This document shows, in pieces, positions 24,036 through 32,186 of a DNA stretch of 36,195 bases. The stretch comes from Alphaproteobacteria bacterium (lineage in GTDB: Bacteria > Pseudomonadota > Alphaproteobacteria > Caulobacterales > Maricaulaceae). The position numbers and the translations under genes were made by a program. The notes under the pieces are model-generated. The model did not search any database and was not told the DNA's origin. It saw only the letters and a program-made list of their open reading frames with translations. The stretch is taken from positions 1-36,195 of the forward strand of contig JAJFFL010000274.1 in the NCBI GenBank assembly GCA_021776705.1. The letters run 5' to 3'. The number at the start of each line of letters is the position of its first letter. The first letter of the stretch is position 1.

Positions 24036-26522
24036 ATGATCGGTTCGCAGATTCAATCGGCATCACTGGTGATCAGCGCCGGCGCCGTGGCGTTCGCCTT
24101 GGCCGTCAGCCTGTGGGCCTGGCGGCTGACGGACGGGGCCCGTACGGCGCGCGCCAAATGGCGTGACCGCGCCGAGGGGCTTGAGAAGAAACTGGACCGG
24201 ATCGACGGCGTGCTCGCCGCCCATCCCGGTGTCGTCCTGGTGTGGGAGGACGATGAAGACGATCCCGAATCCGGGTGGGGGGCGCCGAAGCTGTACGGGT
24301 CGCCGACCGCGCTCGCCGCGCTGTTGAGGTTCGCGGACGCGTCCGACGGTCCGGACGCTTCTTCGCGCATGCTCGACGGCCTCGCCGACTACGACGCCCG
24401 CGACAGCGCCGGCGCCGACACCACGTTGCGCAAGCGCCTGATCGAACTGCGCCGCGACGGCGCGCCGTTTTCGATTACGATTTTCGGACCGTCGGGACGC
24501 TATCTCGAAGTCGACGGCCGCCCGTCGGGCCGCCGCGCGGTGCTTTGGTTGTCGGATTCCACGGTCAAGAGCGCGGAGGAATCAAGCGAACGCGGGCGCC
24601 TCCTCGAAGCCCGTCTCGACGTCGCTCAGGACCCGATGTCGTTCGTCGATCTCGCCAGCAAGGCGCCGTTCCCGGTGTGGCGCTATTCCTCGGGTCTCAA
24701 GGTGCAGTGGGCCAACCAAGCCTATTTGGACGCCATCGAAGTGAAGACCCTGGACGTCGCCGTCGCCGACGACATCGCCCTCGATCCAGGCGCGAAAGAG
24801 CAGGCCCGTCAAGCGCTTGCTCAGGGCGCCCTGGTCAATGAAACTCGCCCGATCGTCGCCGCCGGCGCGCGCAAGCACTACGCGATTTCGATGTTTCCGA
24901 TCTCCGGCGGCGTCGCTGGCGTGGCGGTGGACATGACGCGCGCCGAGGAGGCTCGCGAGGCGTTGGAACGCCACGTGCGCGCCCAAGACGACGCCCTCAA
25001 CCACCTCGACGACGCGGTCGTCGTGTTCGGCCCGAACCAGCAACTGTCGTTCTACAACCGGGCCTTCCCGAAATTGTTCGGCCTCGACGAGGCGTGGCTC
25101 GCGCACCGACCTACCCACGGCGAAATGCTGGACCGCATGCGGGAAAAGCGTCTGTTGCCGGAACAGCCGGACTATCAGACCTGGAAAGCCGAAGAACTCG
25201 GCCGTTACACCCATCTGGATCCGGACGACGCCGAAGAGACTTGGCATCTTCCCGACGACCGCATTCTGCGAGTCGCCAGACTGCGGCATCCGCTCGGCGG
25301 GCTGCTGCTGATTTTCGGCGACATGACCGAAGAACTGACGCTGAAGAGTCAGTTCAACACCCTGATCAAGGTGCAGCGGGCGACGCTCGACAAGCTCAAC
25401 GAAGGCGTCGCCGTGTTCGGGCCCGACGGCCGTTTGAAGCTTTCCAACGCCGCGTTTGCGGAAATGTGGTCGCTCGGCGCCGACAAGATCCGGGAAGGGG
25501 TGTCGTTCGACGATGTCGCGGAATGGTGCCTGCCCTTGTTCCACAAGCGCGACGAATGGGCGGAGATGAAGGCCCGGGTCACCGACCCGAACCCGCGCGC
25601 CCGCAAACACCATGTCGGCGAGATGCGCCGCTCCGACGACACCGTCCTCGCCTATGTGTCGCGGCCGCTGCCGGACGGCGCCACGGTTCTGGCGTTCCAC
25701 GACGTCACCGCATCGCGCGACCTTGAGGGAGCCCTCAAGGAACGCGCTGAGGTTCTGGAACAGGCCGACCGGGTGAAGTCGGACTTCGTCGGCCACGTGA
25801 GCTATCAGTTGCGGGCGCCGCTGACGACGATCATGGGGTACGCCGAGTTGTTGGACGCCACGGTGGCGGAGAAACTTTCCGAGCGTGAAAACAGCCAGTT
25901 GACGTCGATCATTCAAGCGGGAACGCAACTCACCAAATTGGTCGAAGACATCCTCGACGTGGCGGCCATCGACGCCGAAACGCTGGAGCTTGATCTGGCG
26001 GAATTCGACGTGTTCAGCGCGCTCGAAAGCGCCGTCAATCTCGCCAAGACCAAAGCCGGGGACACGCAAGTGCGCGTCGGCATCGAATGCGCCGCCGACC
26101 TCGGGCCGATGGTCGGCGATCAGCGGCGGATCAAACAGGTGGTCTACAACTTGCTGCTCAACGCGCTCGACCACACACCGGCGGGCCGCAACGTCGTCGC
26201 CGGGGCGGATCGCGACGACGAAGTGGTGCGCGTCTGGATCGACGACGAGGGCGAAGGTATCGCGCCGGAAAAGCAGGGCCGCGTGTTCGAGGCGTTTCAG
26301 AGCGGCGACAGCGGCGGCGCCGGTCTCGGACTGACTCTCGTGCGCGAACTCGTGAAGCTGCACGACGGTTGGGTGGAGCTGGAGTCCGAACCCGGCGTCG
26401 GCACACGGGTGACGTGCCACCTGCCAGTCATCAGCTTGCCGAAAGGCGACGCGCCGGAAAAGCGTGAGGCGTCGGTCGACGCCGCGGCCGCACTGTCGGC
26501 CGACGCGTCCGGCGGCGCCTGA
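24036..26522 (+). CDS. divL: DivL, cell-cycle pseudokinase (Tyr in place of the phospho-acceptor His)
   Basis: An 828-residue protein with an N-terminal TM helix (ASLVISAGAVAFALAVSLW), several PAS-like domains (for example around LNHLDDAVVVFGPNQQLSFYN and LDKLNEGVAVFGPDGRLKLSN), then a HisKA-like and ATPase module. Where histidine kinases have SHELRTPL, this one reads VSYQLRAPLTTIMGYAELL, with Tyr590 replacing His, the hallmark of DivL. The ATP site is intact: NLLLNALDHTP, DDEGEGIAP, GGAGLGLTL. In Caulobacter DivL is at the pole, senses DivK~P and controls CckA and hence CtrA. The ATG at 24036 is used; GTG 24006 is possible. It is longer than Caulobacter DivL, about 770 residues as I recall. 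Confidence 0.92.
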   Translation: MIGSQIQSASLVISAGAVAFALAVSLWAWRLTDGARTARAKWRDRAEGLEKKLDRIDGVLAAHPGVVLVWEDDEDDPESGWGAPKLYGSPTALAALLRFADASDGPDASSRMLDGLADYDARDSAGADTTLRKRLIELRRDGAPFSITIFGPSGRYLEVDGRPSGRRAVLWLSDSTVKSAEESSERGRLLEARLDVAQDPMSFVDLASKAPFPVWRYSSGLKVQWANQAYLDAIEVKTLDVAVADDIALDPGAKEQARQALAQGALVNETRPIVAAGARKHYAISMFPISGGVAGVAVDMTRAEEAREALERHVRAQDDALNHLDDAVVVFGPNQQLSFYNRAFPKLFGLDEAWLAHRPTHGEMLDRMREKRLLPEQPDYQTWKAEELGRYTHLDPDDAEETWHLPDDRILRVARLRHPLGGLLLIFGDMTEELTLKSQFNTLIKVQRATLDKLNEGVAVFGPDGRLKLSNAAFAEMWSLGADKIREGVSFDDVAEWCLPLFHKRDEWAEMKARVTDPNPRARKHHVGEMRRSDDTVLAYVSRPLPDGATVLAFHDVTASRDLEGALKERAEVLEQADRVKSDFVGHVSYQLRAPLTTIMGYAELLDATVAEKLSERENSQLTSIIQAGTQLTKLVEDILDVAAIDAETLELDLAEFDVFSALESAVNLAKTKAGDTQVRVGIECAADLGPMVGDQRRIKQVVYNLLLNALDHTPAGRNVVAGADRDDEVVRVWIDDEGEGIAPEKQGRVFEAFQSGDSGGAGLGLTLVRELVKLHDGWVELESEPGVGTRVTCHLPVISLPKGDAPEKREASVDAAAALSADASGGA

Positions 26523-26843
26523 TCAGCCCTGACTTTCCGGCGTCGTCACCACGAGACCGTCAAGCGCGTCCGTCACCGTGATTTGGCACGACAGTCGCGA
26601 CGTGGCGCGAACGTCGTCGGCGAAATCGAGCATCGATTCCTCCATGCTCGAACGGTCGCCGACCTTGGCGAACCAATCGTCCGCGACGTACACATGGCAC
26701 GTGGCGCACGCGCAGGCCCCGCCGCAATCGGCGTCGATGCCCGGGATCATATTTTTGACCGCACCCTCCATCACGGTCATGCCTGGTTTGACGTCGACGA
26801 CGCGCTCGGTTCCGTCGTTGTCGATGTAGGTGATATTCGCCAT
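26523..26843 (-). CDS. [2Fe-2S] ferredoxin, adrenodoxin type
   Basis: A 106-residue adrenodoxin-like ferredoxin. Cluster ligands are Cys40, Cys46, Cys49 (C-x5-C-x2-C within [17 protein letters not shown]) and Cys86 (SRLSCQITV). Such proteins transfer electrons to cytochromes P450 or in Fe-S assembly; no P450 or reductase is adjacent. The track ORF starts 74 codons too early; MANITYID is the family start. Its stop abuts the divL stop in the palindrome TGATCA. Confidence 0.95.
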   Translation of the reverse strand: MANITYIDNDGTERVVDVKPGMTVMEGAVKNMIPGIDADCGGACACATCHVYVADDWFAKVGDRSSMEESMLDFADDVRATSRLSCQITVTDALDGLVVTTPESQG

Positions 26844-26937
26844 GAACTCGCTCGTGCCGTTGGCCAGCGCGGGCGCCGCGCGTCGGGAATGAGGGTTCCA
26901 TGTATCGTTTCGGCCGCGAATCGCAAGGCGCCGGGCG

Positions 26938-27396
26938 GTGACCGGGCGGCGGAATCCGATTTCGCTTCCCGACGAAGCGGCGACGGCGGCGTTTGGCCGC
27001 CGCCTGGCGGCCGCCTTGATTCCCGGCGACGTCGTGTTTCTCGTCGGCGGACTTGGCGCCGGCAAGACCGCGCTCGCGCGCGCCGTCGTCCGGGCGCTGA
27101 CGGGCGAGGCGGACGAAGTCCCAAGCCCGACCTATACGCTTGTGCAAACCTACGACGCGGGAGCATTCGAAATCTGGCATTGCGATCTCTACCGCCTGTC
27201 ATCGCCGTCGGAAGCTGTGGAGCTTGGTCTGGAGGACGCTTTCGCGGAAGCCGTGGTCCTGGTCGAATGGCCGGACCGCTTGGGCGACCGGGCGCCGGCG
27301 GACCGGCTTGAGATTCAATTGGAGCCGGCGGGCGGCGGCCGCGTCGCGCGGTTGGCAGGGCATGGGAGGTGGGCGGCGCGTGTCGACGGCGTCTGA
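26938..27396 (+). CDS. tsaE: tRNA t6A biosynthesis ATPase TsaE
   Basis: A 152-residue P-loop ATPase of the TsaE (YjeE) family. Walker A is [13 protein letters not shown], followed by the family motifs [11 protein letters not shown] and [20 protein letters not shown] and [10 protein letters not shown]. With TsaB and TsaD it makes the t6A modification on ANN-decoding tRNAs. The start is GTG with AAGG upstream. It leads a dense operon and its 3' end overlaps amgK by 17 nt. Confidence 0.95.
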   Translation: MTGRRNPISLPDEAATAAFGRRLAAALIPGDVVFLVGGLGAGKTALARAVVRALTGEADEVPSPTYTLVQTYDAGAFEIWHCDLYRLSSPSEAVELGLEDAFAEAVVLVEWPDRLGDRAPADRLEIQLEPAGGGRVARLAGHGRWAARVDGV

Positions 27397-28486
27397 CCGC
27401 ATTGATCGGCTCGGGAGATTTCTCCTCCGCGCCGGGTGGGCCGACGCGGATCGCCGGCCGCTCGCCGGCGACGCGTCGACGCGTCGCTACGATCGCGTGC
27501 GCCGCGGCGCGGAGACCGCCGTCCTGATGGACGCCCCGCCGGGCGCGGAACGTCCGGCGTGCCCGCCCGAGGCTGACGGCGGCGTGCGGGCCGGTCTCGG
27601 TTACAACGCCCTGGCGCGGCTCGCCGGTCCGAACACGTCCGCGTTCGCCGGCCTGTCTCAAGAACTCGTCGCGCGCGGCTTTTCCGCGCCGCGCGTGCTC
27701 GCCGCGGACCACGACGACGGGTTTCTTCTCTTGGAAGATCTTGGCGACGACCTGTTCGCGCGCGTCATCGAGGCGGGCGCGACGCCCGCGCCCCTGTACG
27801 AGGCGGCGATCGACTTGCTCGCGGCGGTGCGGCGGTCGACGTTTCCTTCCGAAGTCGCGGCGTCAGGCGGGCGCGCCTGGCCGGTCCTCGCCTACGACGC
27901 GGTGGCGCTGCAGACCGAGGCCGACCTGTTTCTCGACTGGTACGTCGCAAGGCGCGAAGGGCGAACCGTCGATGCGGCGGCTCGTGCGGAGTGGACCGCC
28001 GCGTGGAGGGAGCAACTCGACGCAATCGCGCGCACGCCGCCGACATTAACGCTGCGCGACGTTCACGCGGAGAATTTGATCTGGCTGCCCGACCGAGAAG
28101 GCGCGGCGCGCGCCGGCGTCATTGACTTTCAAGACGCGCTCTTCGGTCACCCCGCCTACGACGTGGTGTCGCTGCTGGAAGACGCGCGCCGCGACGTCAA
28201 TCCGCGGCTCGCCGACGCGATGAAGGCGCGGTTCGTCGCCGCCGCGGGCGAGATCGACGCGGCGGCTTTCGAACGCGCCTACGCCGTCCTCGGGGCGCAA
28301 CGCAACGCCAAAATTCTTGGAATTTTCGTTCGTCTCGCCGAACGCGATGGGAAGCCAAAGTACCTGAATTTCTTGCCGCGCGTAGCGCGTCACTTCGTCG
28401 GCGATCTGGCGCACCCCGCACTCGCCGACGTCGCCGCCTGGACTCGGGCGAACGCGCCGGGCGTGTTCGAGGAGGCCGGGCGATGA
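27380..28486 (+). CDS. amgK: N-acetylmuramate/N-acetylglucosamine kinase AmgK
   Basis: A 368-residue aminoglycoside-phosphotransferase-fold kinase. GDASTRRYDRVR is the N-terminal nucleotide-binding loop, LLLEDLGDDLFARV the hinge region, and RDVHAENLIWLPD plus VIDFQDALFGHPAYDVV the catalytic and metal-binding loops. The order amgK-murU identifies it as the anomeric sugar kinase of the MurNAc recycling route that bypasses fosfomycin-sensitive de novo synthesis. The GTG at 27380 follows GGAGG; an ATG at 27362 is an alternative. The track start at 27140 is out of place. The stop overlaps murU as ATGA. Confidence 0.94.
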   Translation: MSTASDRIDRLGRFLLRAGWADADRRPLAGDASTRRYDRVRRGAETAVLMDAPPGAERPACPPEADGGVRAGLGYNALARLAGPNTSAFAGLSQELVARGFSAPRVLAADHDDGFLLLEDLGDDLFARVIEAGATPAPLYEAAIDLLAAVRRSTFPSEVAASGGRAWPVLAYDAVALQTEADLFLDWYVARREGRTVDAAARAEWTAAWREQLDAIARTPPTLTLRDVHAENLIWLPDREGAARAGVIDFQDALFGHPAYDVVSLLEDARRDVNPRLADAMKARFVAAAGEIDAAAFERAYAVLGAQRNAKILGIFVRLAERDGKPKYLNFLPRVARHFVGDLAHPALADVAAWTRANAPGVFEEAGR

Positions 28487-29205
28487 GCGCGGGCATCGAC
28501 GTCGCCATGGTGCTCGCGGCCGGCCTTGGCACCCGCATGCGCCCGTTGACCGACGATCGGCCGAAGGCGCTTGTCGATGTCGGCGGCCGATCGCTGATCG
28601 ATCACCTGTTGGATCGATTGGCGGAGGCCGGCGTCCCCCGCGCCGTCGTCAACGCGCACCACTTCGCCGACCGGCTGGAAGCCCACCTGGCGACGCGCGC
28701 CGCGCCGCGAATCTCCATCTCAAACGAACGCGATCGCCTGCTCGAAACCGGCGGCGCTCTGGTGAGAGCGAAAGCGGCGCTCGGGGAAGGGCCGTTCTTC
28801 GTGTGCAACATCGACTCGGTGTGGTCGGACGACTCAGCGCCCGCGCTGTCGCGGCTGCGCGACGCGTGGGACCCGGAGCGCATGGACGCGCTGCTGCTGC
28901 TCGCCGACATCGGCCGGCAACTCGGCTACGCCGGGTCGGGGGATTTTTTCCGCGCCGCCGACGGTCGGCTGACGCGGCGCGGCGACAGGCCCTCGGCCCC
29001 GTTCGCGTACATGGGCCTGCAGATCATGCACCCGCGCTTGCTTGACGGGTTTCCTGAAGAGCCGTTTTCCGCCAACCGAATGTGGGACAAGGCGTCGGCC
29101 GCGAACCGCCTCTTCGGCGTCGCGCACGAAGGATATTGGATGCACGTCGGCGATCCCGTCTCCCGTCAAGCGGCGGAGGCGCGGCTGGCGCGGACGGCGA
29201 CGTGA
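28483..29205 (+). CDS. murU: N-acetylmuramate-1-phosphate uridylyltransferase MurU
   Basis: A 240-residue nucleotidyltransferase. The N-terminal signature is AMVLAAGLGTRMRPLTDDRPKAL (quoted core: GLGTRMRPLTDDRPKAL), with FVCNIDSVW for the metal-binding Asp region and ETGGALVRAKAAL in between. Together with AmgK it converts recovered MurNAc to UDP-MurNAc. ATGA overlap with amgK and GTGA overlap with addB indicate tight translational coupling. Length fits the family. Confidence 0.94.
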   Translation: MSAGIDVAMVLAAGLGTRMRPLTDDRPKALVDVGGRSLIDHLLDRLAEAGVPRAVVNAHHFADRLEAHLATRAAPRISISNERDRLLETGGALVRAKAALGEGPFFVCNIDSVWSDDSAPALSRLRDAWDPERMDALLLLADIGRQLGYAGSGDFFRAADGRLTRRGDRPSAPFAYMGLQIMHPRLLDGFPEEPFSANRMWDKASAANRLFGVAHEGYWMHVGDPVSRQAAEARLARTAT

Positions 29206-32186
29206 GCGTCGGCCTGTTCGACGGCCCGGCGCCTCGGGTATTCAACATGCCGCCGAGCGCGCCGTTCCTTGACGCCTTGGCGCGCGGAGTCGCCGCCTTC
29301 GCCGGCGGCGATCCTGAAACGCTGGCCGACGTCACGATCTTGTTGCCCACGCGGCGGGCGACGCGACGTTTGGCGGACGCGTTTTTGCGCGCCGCGGGGG
29401 AATCGCCGCCGGCGACGATCTTGCCGGCGATACGCGCCATCGGCGATGTCGAGGACGACGACGCGGTGTTCGAGCCCGGACCGGCCGCGCTCGACGCGCC
29501 GCCGGCGATTGGCACGGCGCGCCGCCGGTTCGAACTCGCCGTGCTGGTTCACGCCAAAGCCGCGGCGATGGACCCGGGCGCGGACCCCGCAGCGTCGTTG
29601 CCGCTCGCGGACGCCCTTGGCCGATTGCTGGACGAGGCCGCGGCGGCGGGCGGCGCCGACATGAAGGCCGTGGCCGAACTTTACGGCCTGCTGCCTGCGC
29701 ACCTCGAACACGCCGCCACTTTCCTCGCCATCGTCCAAAAACACTGGCCAAAGCGGCTCAAGGAGCTGGGGTGCGTCGAGCCGGCGGAACGCCGCGACGT
29801 GATCACCCGCGCGGTCGCTGAGGCGTGGCTCGAGTCGCCGCCGTCCGGACCGATAATCGCCGCCGGCTCGACCGGGACGGTGCCGGCGACCGCGGCGCTG
29901 TTGCGCGCGATCGCGCGGTTGCCAAGCGGGTGCGTCGTGCTTCCAGGTCTCGACGCGGATCTCGACGCGGCGGCCTGGGACGCCGTTGACGAGCAGCATC
30001 CCCAGGCCGGTCTGCGGCAGTTGCTTCAAACCCTGGGCGTCGACCGTGAGGCGGTGGCGGCGTGGCCCGGCGCGGACGAATCGACCGCGGCGCGCGCGCG
30101 TCGGCGGCTGATCAACGATTCGTTGCGTCCCGCCGACGCAACCGCGGACTGGCTGCAGCGTGTCGCGGACTTGAAGGCCAATTCCGGCCCCGACGTGCTG
30201 GCCCGCGCCCGGGACGGTCTGGCTTTGGTGGAGGCGGCCACCGAAGAAGAGGAGGCGCGAGTCGTCGCCTTGGCGACGCGAGAGGCGCTGGCGTCGCCCG
30301 ATGCGCGGGTCATGGTGGTCACTCCGGATCTGGCGGTGTCGCGCCGGGTGCACGCTGCGATGGCGCGCTGGGGCGTCGATGCCGACCTCTCCTCGGGGCG
30401 GCCACTCGCGCAAACCGCGCTCGGGGCGTTTCTCGCCGGACTGCTCGACCTGGCGCGGGACCCCGCCGATCCCGTCGCCTTGTGCGGCTTGTTGGACAAT
30501 TCCTGGACGCGGCTGGGCCGCGTCCGCGCCGAGACTCGCGCCCACGCCGGCGACATCGACCGCGCGCTTCGCGGAGTTCGCCCAGGCGTGGACCTCGCGG
30601 GTTTCGCGGACGCCGCCGGCGGACTCGCCGCTGAGACGCTCGAAACCCTGGACGAAAGTCTGTCGGCCTTGGTGGCGCTGGCCGAGGGGATCGCATCGGC
30701 CGCCGACTTCGCCCGCGCCCACGCTCTTGTCGCCGAGGCTTGCGCTTCGGGCCCCGACACGGACGGGGCCCCGTGGTGCGGCGCTGCCGGCGAAGCGGCC
30801 GCGGCGCTGCTGCGCGAACTGATCGATGAATCCGAGACGTTCGCGCCTCTCGATCTTGCCGGGTACGCGCGCGTGTTTGCGAACCTGTCGTCCGGCCGCA
30901 CCGTGCGCGAGCCGGCGCGGGACGAGGCCCGCGTCCGGATTCTGGGCCCGCTTGAGGCCCGCCTGCAGACGGCCGACCTGGTGATCCTCGCCGGCCTCAA
31001 CGAAGGCATGTGGCCGGCGAAGCCGCCGGAGGATCCGTTTTTGTCCGCCCCGATGCGTGAGCAAGCGGGCCTGCCGCCGGTCATCCGCCGCATCGGCTTG
31101 TCGGCGCACGATTTCGCGCAGCTCGCCTGCGCCCCGCGAGTCTTGATGACGCGGGCCCGAAAATCCAGCGGCGACCCGGCCGTGGCGTCGCGTTGGTTGT
31201 GGCGGGTGCGCACCTTGCTGCAAGGCGCTGGCGAGGATCATTCCTTGGCGCCCGACGTCGACTACGCGGCGATCGCGCGGCGCCTGGACCGGGTCGCGTC
31301 CGAGGACGTTCATCCGGTCGCGCCGCCGGAGCCGCGGCCGCCGATCGAGGTGCGTCCGGTCAAGCTCTCGGTGTCGGGGGTCAAGGAATGGGTGCGCGAC
31401 CCGTATGCGCTGTACGCCAAGCGCATTCTCGGCCTGAAAAGACTTGACCCCTTGGACATGCGTCCAGGCCCGCGCGAACGCGGAACGGCGCTGCACGACG
31501 CGCTGGAGACTCTGTACCGAGATATCGGCGAGTCCTTCCCGGACGATTTCGAAGCGCGACTCGCCGCACTCATGATCGCCGAACTTCGCCAGACTGGTTT
31601 CGCGCCGGAGCAACTCGTGTTCGAAGAGCCTCGCGCGCGCCGCGCCGCCGCATGGGTGCGCGGATGGGAGGACGAGCGTCGCCGGCGGGGCTGGCGCATG
31701 GCGGCGGTCGAGACCGAAGGCGAATGGACGAGTCACGGCTTCACGGTGACAGCCAAGGCCGACCGCATCGATCAGGGTCCCGACGGCTGGGCGATCCTTG
31801 ACTACAAGACCGGTCAGCCGCCGTCGGCGAAACAGGTCCGCAGCGGGATCGAGCCGCAGCTCAGCCTCGAGGCCGCGATCCTGGCCGCGGGCGGGTTTAA
31901 GCAACTTGGGCCGCGGGAGGCGACGCGGCTGGTCTACGTGCGGGTGGCCGGCGGCCGCGACCCCGGAAGCGTGCGCGACCTCAGCGAAGGAAAAGAAGCC
32001 GTGCCGGTCAGCGATATGGTTGACGAGGCGCGCGAAGGTTTGGCCCGGCGCGTCGCCGCGTATCGCGATTTACGAACGCCGTACCGGTCGCGAGTGAAGC
32101 CGTTCCGTGTCAGCGAGTCCGGCGACCACGATCGGTTGGCGCGAGTCAAGGAATGGGCGCGGCTGGGCGATGAGGAAGGCGCATGA
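29202..32186 (+). CDS. addB: Double-strand break repair protein AddB, alphaproteobacterial type
   Basis: A 994-residue AddB. The N-terminal region starts near VFNMPPSAPFLDAL and includes ILLPTRRATRRLADAF, an inactive helicase-like fold without a Walker A lysine, as in alphaproteobacterial AddB. The C-terminal RecB-type nuclease has RGTALHDALETLY and the catalytic WAILDYKTGQPP. The four cysteines of the Fe-S cluster known from Bacillus AddB are absent from the C-terminal region, which agrees with this subfamily. It forms the heterodimer AddAB that resects breaks for RecA. The GTG at 29202 overlaps the murU stop; the track start at 29082 is within murU. Confidence 0.96.
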   Translation: MSVGLFDGPAPRVFNMPPSAPFLDALARGVAAFAGGDPETLADVTILLPTRRATRRLADAFLRAAGESPPATILPAIRAIGDVEDDDAVFEPGPAALDAPPAIGTARRRFELAVLVHAKAAAMDPGADPAASLPLADALGRLLDEAAAAGGADMKAVAELYGLLPAHLEHAATFLAIVQKHWPKRLKELGCVEPAERRDVITRAVAEAWLESPPSGPIIAAGSTGTVPATAALLRAIARLPSGCVVLPGLDADLDAAAWDAVDEQHPQAGLRQLLQTLGVDREAVAAWPGADESTAARARRRLINDSLRPADATADWLQRVADLKANSGPDVLARARDGLALVEAATEEEEARVVALATREALASPDARVMVVTPDLAVSRRVHAAMARWGVDADLSSGRPLAQTALGAFLAGLLDLARDPADPVALCGLLDNSWTRLGRVRAETRAHAGDIDRALRGVRPGVDLAGFADAAGGLAAETLETLDESLSALVALAEGIASAADFARAHALVAEACASGPDTDGAPWCGAAGEAAAALLRELIDESETFAPLDLAGYARVFANLSSGRTVREPARDEARVRILGPLEARLQTADLVILAGLNEGMWPAKPPEDPFLSAPMREQAGLPPVIRRIGLSAHDFAQLACAPRVLMTRARKSSGDPAVASRWLWRVRTLLQGAGEDHSLAPDVDYAAIARRLDRVASEDVHPVAPPEPRPPIEVRPVKLSVSGVKEWVRDPYALYAKRILGLKRLDPLDMRPGPRERGTALHDALETLYRDIGESFPDDFEARLAALMIAELRQTGFAPEQLVFEEPRARRAAAWVRGWEDERRRRGWRMAAVETEGEWTSHGFTVTAKADRIDQGPDGWAILDYKTGQPPSAKQVRSGIEPQLSLEAAILAAGGFKQLGPREATRLVYVRVAGGRDPGSVRDLSEGKEAVPVSDMVDEAREGLARRVAAYRDLRTPYRSRVKPFRVSESGDHDRLARVKEWARLGDEEGA

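Noticed and set aside
29166-31904. 912-codon minus-strand ORF
   Set aside because: Exactly antisense to addB, with an Arg-rich, low-information translation and no domain; a high-GC shadow.
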